A stretch of DNA of 34,225 nucleotides, taken from an uncultured Clostridia bacterium (GTDB lineage: Bacteria; Bacillota; Clostridia; Oscillospirales; Ruminococcaceae). Made by a program: the position numbers and the translations under genes. Positions 21,800-29,216 of the stretch are shown piece after piece (position 1 is the stretch's first letter; every line of letters starts with the position of its first letter). The notes below the pieces were generated by a model. It ran no database searches. It was not told where the DNA came from and saw only the letters and a list, made by a program, of their open reading frames with translations. The stretch is taken from positions 1 to 34,225 of the forward strand of contig CANQPL010000025.1 in the NCBI GenBank assembly GCA_947625735.1, given 5' to 3'.

Positions 21800-23461
21800 A
21801 TGAACGAACAGGAAATCAAGGAAATGCTGGAGCGAATAGCCGCTCTTGAAAAGAAAAATTCGTCTTTGGAAAACAAGGTGAATATTCTTGAAAAACAGGT
21901 GGAAACCGTTAATAAATTTGTGGCTGCAATTACCGAAAGTCAGTCTATAGAAACCGCTATGAACGAAATAGAAAGCGTTACAAAGCAGCTTACCGATTGT
22001 GATAAAGCAACCTTTTACTGCTATGACAGTTCTGCGGACAAGTTCTTTTCTCACGGCGACTACCGAAACTGGCAGGACGCAAGATCGGCAGAAGAAATAA
22101 AGACGGCTTTTGCGGTGCAGAAAATTCATCGAAAAGAAAAGGAAGCAGTAATTCCTTTGGTAACGTCAAAGGGAAAGTCGCTGGGAGTTATTGTTGCCGA
22201 GAAGGAATGCGGATTTAAAAAGACGGATTTTGATAGTTTTAAACAGGGCAGCAATATGGTGAACACCGTGGAGCTTGCTCTTAAAAAAGAATACGAACAT
22301 CAAGGGCGTATTACCGATGAACTTACAAATCTTAAAAACAGGCAGGGACTTAATGAGTATCTGAAAAATACTCTTTGCGGAAATCTTAACGAGGAGAAGC
22401 CCGTCAGCATTGTGATGTGCGATATAGACCATTTCAAAGCCGTAAACGATACATACGGACACGAGGCCGGAGATACCATTCTTAAAGGTGTAGCCGCTGT
22501 TCTGGGCGGCGGTACAAGGGACGGAGCTGACTGCGCTTTTCGTATGGGCGGAGAGGAAATGGTGCTTATACTTAACTGCGCTCCCGAAAAGGCTGTAGAT
22601 ATTACAGAACGCCTCAGAGAACAGATCGAAAATACCGTACATACGGTAATGCAGAACGATACTCCCGCCGAGGTCAAAGTAACCGTATCAATGGGCGTTT
22701 GCGATATACGTCCGAACGTTAATATTGAGGTCACTCCCGACAATATCAGAGAGGTATTTGACGAAGAACTTACGAGAGCGGACAGGGCAGCCTACAGCGC
22801 AAAAAATAACGGCCGCAATCAGGTCGTTGTATATGACCCTAAAATTTACAAGTCGTATCTTGAGGACAAGGCTTCGGAACTTCTTTGCGGAGGAAATACC
22901 GAAGCAATACCGAAAATAAAGGAAAGTATAGTTACTTGCCTTGAAAGCAAGAACCAAGATGATTTTTACAGTGTTACCGATACCTTGCAGGATTATGCCG
23001 CAAATAATCCTCAAAGCGCAGAAACTGCTGACGGTCTTATTTCAAAAATTTGCAGGGCTTACGGTTATGATGTTTCCGAACAGGAAAAGCCATTACAGCA
23101 GACAGAGAAAAGCAAAATCCCTGTTCAGCCGTCAGCCGTATACGAACAGCAGGACGAAACTAAATTGGAGGTCAAGTATTACAACAAGAACGAATACAGC
23201 GGTATTCAGAACAAAACATACATCGGAACAGACGCAAAGACGGCGTATAATATTTCAAGATTTGCCGAGGAAAAAGGCGTGAATTTTTCCGCAAAGTTTG
23301 ACGGAAAAAATTCTGCGGTTACCGTTGACGGAGTGAAGAATAAGGGATTTATCGAGACTGTAAAAAGTATGTCCGAGTGGTCGAATAAGGTTCAGATAAA
23401 GGCTGCAAAGGCTAGGGAACAGTATCAAAAGCCCTCTCAAAACACGGACAGGGGGCGGTAA
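21800..23461 (+). CDS. GAF-GGDEF diguanylate cyclase with ICE-specific C-terminal module
   Basis: A 553-residue cytoplasmic protein. Residues 1-38 form a coiled coil, about 40-165 a GAF-like sensor domain, and 170-335 a GGDEF domain that should make c-di-GMP from two GTP. DELTNLKNR (173-181), CDIDHFKAVND (207-217) and the active-site GGEEM (250-254) are intact. The product-inhibition RxxD site is absent: the position reads D241-GA-D244. A helical linker follows. Residues 473-525 form a module also found in the primase-like and giant proteins of this operon. The tail SMSEWSNKVQIKAAKA (523-538) is shared with the primase-like protein. ATG 21800 follows AAAGGAAAGGAAG. A membrane-free cyclase inside an ICE operon suggests control of transfer or biofilm state by c-di-GMP. 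Confidence 0.9.
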   Translation: MNEQEIKEMLERIAALEKKNSSLENKVNILEKQVETVNKFVAAITESQSIETAMNEIESVTKQLTDCDKATFYCYDSSADKFFSHGDYRNWQDARSAEEIKTAFAVQKIHRKEKEAVIPLVTSKGKSLGVIVAEKECGFKKTDFDSFKQGSNMVNTVELALKKEYEHQGRITDELTNLKNRQGLNEYLKNTLCGNLNEEKPVSIVMCDIDHFKAVNDTYGHEAGDTILKGVAAVLGGGTRDGADCAFRMGGEEMVLILNCAPEKAVDITERLREQIENTVHTVMQNDTPAEVKVTVSMGVCDIRPNVNIEVTPDNIREVFDEELTRADRAAYSAKNNGRNQVVVYDPKIYKSYLEDKASELLCGGNTEAIPKIKESIVTCLESKNQDDFYSVTDTLQDYAANNPQSAETADGLISKICRAYGYDVSEQEKPLQQTEKSKIPVQPSAVYEQQDETKLEVKYYNKNEYSGIQNKTYIGTDAKTAYNISRFAEEKGVNFSAKFDGKNSAVTVDGVKNKGFIETVKSMSEWSNKVQIKAAKAREQYQKPSQNTDRGR

Positions 23462-23463
23462 AA

Positions 23464-24264
23464 ATGGAAGAATACAGAATAGTTTCCTTTTCCGGCGGCA
23501 AAGACAGTACGGCTATGCTCCTGCGGCTTATGGAGCTTGGCGAACCGATAAATGAAGTTATTTGGTGCGATACATACAAGGAGTTTCCCGCAATGTACAG
23601 GCACGTTGAAAGGGTAAAGGCGGCAGTCAAAGAAGCGGGGATAAAGTTTACCGTTCTTAAAAATGAGTACAGTTTCGACCATTATATGTTTGACCGTGAG
23701 ATAACGCGGAAGAACAGCAGCATAAATGAAAAATACAACTTTCCCAACGGCTTCTCTTGGGCAGGTCCGAGAATGAGGTGGTGTACACGGACAATGAAAC
23801 TGGACGTCATAAACAAACATCTGTCGGCACTGAAAAAGAAATACCGCCTTATCCAGTACACAGGCATTGCCGCAGACGAACAGTTCAGACTTGAACGAAA
23901 AGCAAATTCAGGGCATATACACCCTCTTGTTGAATGGGGCTGGACGGAGCAGATGTGCCTTGAATACTGCTATAGCAAAGGGTACGATTGGGAGGGACTT
24001 TACAGAAAATTTGACCGTGTTTCCTGTTGGTGCTGCCCCTTGCAGTCCCTTGATAATCTGCGGACGCTACGGAAAGAATTTCCCGATTTATGGGAAGAAC
24101 TGCGGCAAATGGATAAGCGGACGTGGCGTAATTTTCGTGCCGATTTTACGGCAGAACAGCTTGAAAAACGTTTTGCCTTAGAGGATAGCCGCACAGCGCA
24201 AGGGCTGACGGTAGAACCGAGAAACAAGGATTTCAGAAAAGCGTTAAAGGAGGCGTTAGGATAA
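23464..24264 (+). CDS. PAPS reductase-like (adenine nucleotide alpha-hydrolase) protein
   Basis: A 266-residue member of the phosphoadenylyl-sulfate reductase/PP-loop superfamily. The PP-loop SGGKDS is at residues 10-15. A conserved block WAGPRMRWCTRTMKLDV gives C107, and SCWCCPLQS gives C188, C190 and C191, which could hold an Fe-S cluster. TGIAADEQFR is the typical nucleotide-site region. Such proteins are common in phages and ICEs; they are related to sulfur-activating enzymes such as CysH and DndC, but their true substrate is usually unknown. It starts two bases after the cyclase stop, with GGGGGCGG upstream, and lies next to primase and methyltransferase genes. A role in DNA or tRNA thiolation is possible, not shown. 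Confidence 0.85.
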   Translation: MEEYRIVSFSGGKDSTAMLLRLMELGEPINEVIWCDTYKEFPAMYRHVERVKAAVKEAGIKFTVLKNEYSFDHYMFDREITRKNSSINEKYNFPNGFSWAGPRMRWCTRTMKLDVINKHLSALKKKYRLIQYTGIAADEQFRLERKANSGHIHPLVEWGWTEQMCLEYCYSKGYDWEGLYRKFDRVSCWCCPLQSLDNLRTLRKEFPDLWEELRQMDKRTWRNFRADFTAEQLEKRFALEDSRTAQGLTVEPRNKDFRKALKEALG

Positions 24265-25542
24265 ATGCTTTATACGCAGGAACAAATAAACCGTGCCAAC
24301 GAACAGAGCATTACCGAATTTTTCAAGTGTATGGGGTATTCAGCAGACAAAGAGGGCAGAGAAATGCACATACACGGTTTCGGCGGCTTAAAGGTTGACG
24401 AGGAACGGCAGAGGTTCTATATCCATTCCCGTCAGACAGGCGGTTATGGACTTGTAAGCTGCTTACAGGCGGCTCTCGGTTTAAATTTTCCCGAAGCTGT
24501 AAAAGCTGCTTTAAACGGAGAACTGCCAAATGCACGGTTTAAAGAAAAAGGGTTTTCAAAGGTTTCCAATGGGGACTTTGAGCCTAAAAATAAGCGGGAG
24601 AAAAAGGAATTTATAATGCCGCAAAAGGACTCTGATAACAGAAAAGTTTTTGCATATCTGACGCAGCAAAGACGAATATCTCCGCAAGTTGTAAACGAGC
24701 TTATAAACGCTGATCTGCTTTATCAGGACGTAAAGGGCAATGCAATATTTCTTGATATTAAGGACGGCATACCCTGCGGAGCGGAGTTTCACGGAACAGG
24801 CAGGAAGAAGTACACCATTGGCAATACAAAATTTGCCGACATTGAAAATCGGACGGTTATTAAGACAGAGCCGTACATAGCCCAGCAAGTGGGAGAAATT
24901 TTAAAAGATGAAAAGGGACTGAAATTTGTCGGATTTATTTACGAGAATGAAGCTAACATTGCCGTAAGCGAACAAAACGCTAAGACAGTTTCGGACGTTA
25001 TAGAGGCTTTGGATAATTCGGATATAGACAGGGAAACGCTTGAAAGAACATTAAAGCAGAAGTTAAAGTCCTTTAACGGAGTAGCGGAGGGAACAGCAGG
25101 CAATTTCTTTGAATATGTCAAATTTCCAAATCCGCAGGGAGCGTATGTTTTTGAAAGCGCTATAGATATGATGAGTTTTATGCATTTGCACCCAAATGCT
25201 AAAAACTGCGAATTTGTATCTATGGGCGGTCTGAAACCGAGCGTGGTTGAATCTCTTTTACAGCGTGGCTTGCAGGTTGCGTTATGTGTTGATAATGACG
25301 AAAAGGGAGAAATCTTCTGCAAAGGCTTTGGTGATAAATGTATAGTTATCACGGAATGTCACAAAAACGGCGTTAAGGATTTTAACGAGCTTTTGCAAAA
25401 GATAAATCCTCCAAAAAGCTTTATCGGCACAGTGCAGAAAATGTCCCGATGGTCCGATCAGGTACAGCAAAAAGCGGCAGCGGCAAAGGAGGTTCTTCAA
25501 AATGCGAACAACAGACCCCCGAAAGCGCAATTTGTCCGCTGA
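24265..25542 (+). CDS. DUF3991/Toprim primase-like protein with inserted module
   Basis: A 425-residue protein related to the DNA-primase-like proteins of mobile elements. The N-terminal part has FYIHSRQTGGYGLVSCLQ (51-68), then a DUF3991-like region (YLTQQRRISPQVVNELI, GAEFHGTG). The Toprim part runs from about 292: AYVFESAIDMMSF with E297, ALCVDNDEKG with D343 and D345, and KDFNE with D372. Between the two, residues 199-250 are an insertion that looks like the module found in the cyclase and giant proteins. The C-terminal tail KMSRWSDQVQQKAAAAKE (393-409) matches the cyclase tail. No zinc finger is visible. It directly follows the PAPS-reductase-like gene and probably acts on the single-stranded transfer intermediate. 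Confidence 0.85.
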   Translation: MLYTQEQINRANEQSITEFFKCMGYSADKEGREMHIHGFGGLKVDEERQRFYIHSRQTGGYGLVSCLQAALGLNFPEAVKAALNGELPNARFKEKGFSKVSNGDFEPKNKREKKEFIMPQKDSDNRKVFAYLTQQRRISPQVVNELINADLLYQDVKGNAIFLDIKDGIPCGAEFHGTGRKKYTIGNTKFADIENRTVIKTEPYIAQQVGEILKDEKGLKFVGFIYENEANIAVSEQNAKTVSDVIEALDNSDIDRETLERTLKQKLKSFNGVAEGTAGNFFEYVKFPNPQGAYVFESAIDMMSFMHLHPNAKNCEFVSMGGLKPSVVESLLQRGLQVALCVDNDEKGEIFCKGFGDKCIVITECHKNGVKDFNELLQKINPPKSFIGTVQKMSRWSDQVQQKAAAAKEVLQNANNRPPKAQFVR

Positions 25543-25696
25543 CAGTCAAATAGCGGAGCTAAATAAACGTAAATCGGAGTATATTCGCGAACGCTCCGAA
25601 AAGCAGCTTGAACTTGACGCTTTAAATTCGGATATTTCACTGATCGAGGCGCAGATCGCAAATATTTTAATGGTTAAAAGGAGAATGCAAAAATGA
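25502..25696 (+). CDS. small coiled-coil protein overlapping the primase-like gene
   Basis: A 64-residue protein from ATG 25502, which follows a perfect AAAGGAGG, and overlaps the end of the preceding gene by 41 bases in another frame. After a basic start it is a charged helix (SEYIRERSEKQLELDALNSD), probably a coiled coil. The good ribosome site and the ATGA junction with the next gene support that it is real. Function unknown. Confidence 0.65.
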   Translation: MRTTDPRKRNLSADSQIAELNKRKSEYIRERSEKQLELDALNSDISLIEAQIANILMVKRRMQK

Positions 25697-26079
25697 ATAT
25701 TGAAAACGAAATTGCCGATACTGCACGGTTATTACAGTTTCCCGAAAAAAAGGAAAACAAACCCGACAGCAAGACCGTTTCAAAAACGGAGCGGCTTTCC
25801 GAAAAACTGAAAACTCTTTGTGAAAAGCGTGAAAAGGCTTTTACGGCACAGTCGGCGGCTGAAAAAAGGACAAAGGAGATTGACGAGCAGATAAATAAGA
25901 TCAGAGCGGAACTTCATAATGATGAAATCCGTGATTTTGATAATTTCTGCAAGACCAAAAATCTGACTGTCAAGGTCATTATTGATTTTATGACTGCGCT
26001 GACGGAAAAAATGACATTGCCCGAAGCGGCGGCATTGCTGGATATAAGACTTGAGGACGGAGGTAATAAGCGTGAATAA
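25693..26079 (+). CDS. hypothetical coiled-coil protein
   Basis: A 128-residue protein whose ATG overlaps the previous stop (ATGA). The middle is a strong coiled coil (about residues 30-75, rich in E, K, A). The C-terminal part, NFCKTKNLTVKVIIDFMTALTEKMTLPEAAALLDI, looks globular and helical. No family is recognised. It overlaps the methyltransferase gene by eight bases, so the two are probably translated together; a helper or specificity role for the methyltransferase is conceivable. Confidence 0.65.
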   Translation: MNIENEIADTARLLQFPEKKENKPDSKTVSKTERLSEKLKTLCEKREKAFTAQSAAEKRTKEIDEQINKIRAELHNDEIRDFDNFCKTKNLTVKVIIDFMTALTEKMTLPEAAALLDIRLEDGGNKRE

Positions 26080-28015
26080 CAGAATAACTCTCGGCAGTCT
26101 GTTTGACGGCAGCGGCGGTTTTCCTCTTGCGGGGATAATGTGCGGCATAGAGCCGTTATGGGCAAGTGAAATTGACTCGTTCTGCGTTTCGGTCACATCT
26201 AAGCGTATACCGAGTATGCAGCATTTGGGCGATATAACAAAAATAAACGGTGCAAAAATACCGCCTGTAGATGTTATAACCTATGGCAGTCCATGTCAAG
26301 ACCTATCGGTTGCGGGCAAACGTGCAGGACTTGACGGCGAGCGGTCGGGGTTGTTTATGGAAGCAGTAAGGATAATTAAAGAAATGAGAGGTGCTACAAA
26401 TGGAGAATATCCGAAGATCATCATCTGGGAAAACGTCCCCGGAGCATTCAGCAGCAACAAAGGAGAGGACTTCCGAACGGTCCTCGAAGAAGTCGCAAAA
26501 ATCAAAGACAGGGGCGTTTCTGTTCCTCGACCTCCAAAGGGAAAGTGGCAGACCGCAGGCTGCATTATGGGAAACGGCTACAGTCTTGCGTGGAGAGTGC
26601 TGGACGCCCAATTTTGGGGCGTCCCCCAAAGAAGAAAGCGTATCTTTCTTGTCGGATATTTTGGAGGCGAATGTGCCGCAGAAATATTATTTAAGCGAGA
26701 GGGCTTGCGAGGGAATTTTAAGGAGAGCCGCAAGGCGTGGGAAAAACTTGCCGCCGATACTCAAAGAAATACTGATGTATCAGTCGGAGAATTTACCCCC
26801 AAATCAGGGTATGCGGCAGGATTTAAAGGCAAAGCAGGAAGTAAGGCAGGGAGTATAGGATATTCCGAAAAAACAAGTCCAACGCTCCAAGCAGAGCAGG
26901 AGGCACATTGCTTATGCGATACGGTTGTTTTTGACAGTACGCAGATAACGTCAAAAACAAACCGAAGCAATCCGCAGATAAACGAACCGTGTCATACTTT
27001 AGCGGCAACAAACGGCAGTCCTGTTTTATGCGCCAGCTTTTATCCGCAAATGAAAGCGGAAAGTCAATGCTATACGGAAAACATATCAAATACCCTTGTA
27101 AACGGTACTAATGCAGGATTTCAAAATGCTGTTCTTGCACCCCGAATTGTACTTAACGATCAGGGCGGTAATTCCATATCGGTTGAAAAAGATGTTGTTC
27201 CTACGCTACGAGCAGAGGCGCACGGCAACGAGCCTTGCGTCTTACAAAAAGAGGTTTTATGTGTAGACCAAGGCGGCGGGAAAAGCAATTGCGGCGTCAG
27301 CAGAAACTTTTCGCCGACCATTACTTGTACTCACGGCGGCGAGCCGTGTGTGATATATGACGGCAGAGGCAACGGAAGCGGACAGATCGCACCCACAATT
27401 GCAGGCGATCATTTTGGACGGTCGGGCGATTTATCGGCAGTTTGCATTGCGGGGAACACTATTGACAGACAGCCGCAGAACGGCGGCAACGGCAAAGGAG
27501 TTATTACCGAACAGTCATACACTCTTAACACGGTTGACCGACACGCTGTTATGTCGCCTCTTTACAGCATTGACAGGGCGGCATTCAATCAGGGGGAGAA
27601 TGCACAATATAACATTTCGGTTTCGGAAGATACGGTACAGACCTTGACTGCCAAAGGTCCCTCGGCGGTATGCTGCAATGCCGAACAGCAGAATATGTAC
27701 GAAAATCACGGCCTTGACGGCAGATACACAGGTCCCCTTGATGTTGCTCCTACAGTTCGGGAGGCATACGGTATGGGCGGGAATACAACACCTTTTGTAA
27801 CAGAAAAGCCTATTGATTTGAGTACATATATTGTCCGCAGAATTACTCCGTTGGAATGCTGCCGTTTGCAGGGTTTTCCCGATTGGTGGTGCGAGGGAAT
27901 ACCGCATAAAGATACTCCCGAATACCGTATGTGGGGAAATGGAGTTGCGCTCCCTTGCGTACTGTACGTTATGGAGGGAGTTGCAGAGGTTTTAAGGGGG
28001 ACGAAAAATGAATAA
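26072..28015 (+). CDS. C5-cytosine DNA methyltransferase with repeat-rich recognition region
   Basis: A 647-residue DNA cytosine-5 methyltransferase starting at GTG 26072 after GGAGGTAATAAGC. Motif I is FDGSGGFPLAG (11-21), motif IV GSPCQDLSVAG with catalytic C75, motif VI WENVPG (119-124) and motif VIII QRRKRIFLVG (186-195). Motif IX is RRITPLECCRLQGFP (589-603) and motif X GNGVALPCV (622-630). The region between VIII and IX, which normally holds the target recognition domain, is stretched to nearly 400 residues. It contains about nine spaced units with a T-L/I/V core (for example VVPTLRAEAHGNEPCV, FSPTITCTHGGEPCVI). No restriction endonuclease gene is nearby, so it is an orphan enzyme, probably protecting the element from host restriction. 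Confidence 0.92.
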   Translation: MNNRITLGSLFDGSGGFPLAGIMCGIEPLWASEIDSFCVSVTSKRIPSMQHLGDITKINGAKIPPVDVITYGSPCQDLSVAGKRAGLDGERSGLFMEAVRIIKEMRGATNGEYPKIIIWENVPGAFSSNKGEDFRTVLEEVAKIKDRGVSVPRPPKGKWQTAGCIMGNGYSLAWRVLDAQFWGVPQRRKRIFLVGYFGGECAAEILFKREGLRGNFKESRKAWEKLAADTQRNTDVSVGEFTPKSGYAAGFKGKAGSKAGSIGYSEKTSPTLQAEQEAHCLCDTVVFDSTQITSKTNRSNPQINEPCHTLAATNGSPVLCASFYPQMKAESQCYTENISNTLVNGTNAGFQNAVLAPRIVLNDQGGNSISVEKDVVPTLRAEAHGNEPCVLQKEVLCVDQGGGKSNCGVSRNFSPTITCTHGGEPCVIYDGRGNGSGQIAPTIAGDHFGRSGDLSAVCIAGNTIDRQPQNGGNGKGVITEQSYTLNTVDRHAVMSPLYSIDRAAFNQGENAQYNISVSEDTVQTLTAKGPSAVCCNAEQQNMYENHGLDGRYTGPLDVAPTVREAYGMGGNTTPFVTEKPIDLSTYIVRRITPLECCRLQGFPDWWCEGIPHKDTPEYRMWGNGVALPCVLYVMEGVAEVLRGTKNE

Positions 28016-28925
28016 AGTGTTTTTCTCTTCAAAAAGTAATTGCTGGTGTACGCCGCAGGATTTTTTTAATGAACTCAACAAGGAATTTTCTTTTGTTCTT
28101 GATCCTGCGGCAACCGCAGCAACAGCAAAGTGCAAACATTATTTTACACCCGAAACGGACGGTCTGACCCAAAGCTGGGATTACGGCGGCGCAGTTTTTT
28201 GCAATCCTCCATATGGGCGTGAAATTGGAAAGTGGGTTGAAAAAGCATACAGGGAGGCTTTAACTATGGAATATCCCGTTGTGCTGTTAATCCCCGCAAG
28301 AACCGATACGGCATACTTTCACGACTACATTTACTGGAAAGCAGAAATTAGGTTTATTCGGGGCAGACTGCACTTTACGGACGAATACGGAAATCCTGTC
28401 GACGCTGCTCCGTTTCCGTCATTGCTGGTTATATATAATAGCAAAGAAGTAATACCAAACAGGGAGGTTATAGCGCCTATGAAAGCAGTACCTATCGAAC
28501 TTAAAGCGGCGAATAAATTTGTTGCAAATCTGCACAGACATCACGACCCTGTTTATAGGGATAAATTCCGTATTGGTTGCGAAATTGACGGTAAGTTAGT
28601 CGGCGTAATACAGCTTGCACGTCCTGTCTCACGAGAACTTGACAACGGCAAAATTATTGAAGCGGTACGGTTATGTACAGACGGTACACCTAACGTGTGC
28701 AGTTTTCTCTATTCCCGTGCTGCAAGGATAGCGCAGGAAATGGGATATAGCAAAATCATCACTTACATACTGGAAAATGAAAACGGCACATCTCTAAAGG
28801 CTTGCGGCTGGCATAAGGAAGCCGATACAAGGGGCGGCAATTGGAGCACTCCGAGCCGTCCGAGAAATACAACTGCCCCTACTTGCGGAAAGCAGCGGTG
28901 GGCAAAGGAATTGAAAGGAAATTGA
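28008..28925 (+). CDS. phage-type N6-adenine methyltransferase fused to XF1762-type domain
   Basis: A 305-residue two-domain protein overlapping the C5 methyltransferase gene by eight bases. Residues 1-148 match the phage DNA N6-adenine methyltransferase (Dam) family: CWCTPQDFF, FVLDPAA, FCNPPYG as the catalytic NPPY motif, and APFPSLLVIYNS. Residues from 158 (MKAVPIELKAANKFVANLH, HRHHDPVYRDKF, VRLCTDGTPNVCSFLYSRA, then LKACGWHKEAD) match the XF1762 family of small phage proteins, which have a GNAT-like (acetyltransferase-like) look. The two domains are usually separate genes. The second begins with its own ATG (28479) and AGGGAGG, so it may also be made alone. DNA modification beyond methylation is possible for the second domain. 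Confidence 0.85.
   Translation: MNKVFFSSKSNCWCTPQDFFNELNKEFSFVLDPAATAATAKCKHYFTPETDGLTQSWDYGGAVFCNPPYGREIGKWVEKAYREALTMEYPVVLLIPARTDTAYFHDYIYWKAEIRFIRGRLHFTDEYGNPVDAAPFPSLLVIYNSKEVIPNREVIAPMKAVPIELKAANKFVANLHRHHDPVYRDKFRIGCEIDGKLVGVIQLARPVSRELDNGKIIEAVRLCTDGTPNVCSFLYSRAARIAQEMGYSKIITYILENENGTSLKACGWHKEADTRGGNWSTPSRPRNTTAPTCGKQRWAKELKGN
28461..28481 (+). promoter_or_regulatory. internal ribosome site and start of the XF1762 domain
   Basis: AGGGAGG at 28461-28467 lies 11 bases before an in-frame ATG at 28479-28481. This ATG is where free-standing XF1762 proteins start. It is either a relic of a once separate gene or a working internal start giving a shorter second product of 148 residues. Confidence 0.5.
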
Positions 28926-28927
28926 TT

Positions 28928-29203
28928 ATGGAGAGCAATGTATTTATTATCGGAAAAATATCAAACACACCGCAAATCGTAAAAAGCGGTGAAGTTATGC
29001 GGATAGCTTTCTCTGTTGCAGACAGCGAAACAGGCGCAATTACACCAATTATTGTTGATACGTCAATGAATTTCCTTGACCGTATCAAAAGCGGCAATAC
29101 CGTAGAAATTATGGGAACTGCCTTTACAAGAAAAATGACCGTAAAAGGAAAAGTAAGACGTCGGCGCATTGTCCGAGCACAGAGCTTTTCTATCGCAGAA
29201 TAA
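28928..29203 (+). CDS. SSB-like OB-fold protein
   Basis: A 91-residue protein starting at ATG 28928 with AAAGGAA eight bases upstream, two bases after the previous gene. The pattern NVFIIGKISNTPQIVKSGEV, then MRIAFSVAD, FLDRIKSGNTVEIMGTAF and a basic end is that of a short single-stranded-DNA-binding OB fold. It lacks the acidic tail of housekeeping SSB, so it would bind ssDNA without recruiting the usual SSB partners. This suits an element that moves as a single strand. Confidence 0.7.
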   Translation: MESNVFIIGKISNTPQIVKSGEVMRIAFSVADSETGAITPIIVDTSMNFLDRIKSGNTVEIMGTAFTRKMTVKGKVRRRRIVRAQSFSIAE

Positions 29204-29216
29204 GGAGGAATTTAAA

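Noticed and set aside
26391..26858. 155-codon plus-strand frame inside the cytosine methyltransferase gene
   Set aside because: Out-of-frame shadow over motifs VI-VIII of the methyltransferase; serine- and arginine-rich nonsense composition, no ribosome site.
26780..27780. Direct-repeat-like units considered as a CRISPR or DNA-level tandem array
   Set aside because: The units are similar only at protein level, in frame, and vary in DNA sequence and spacing; they belong to the methyltransferase.
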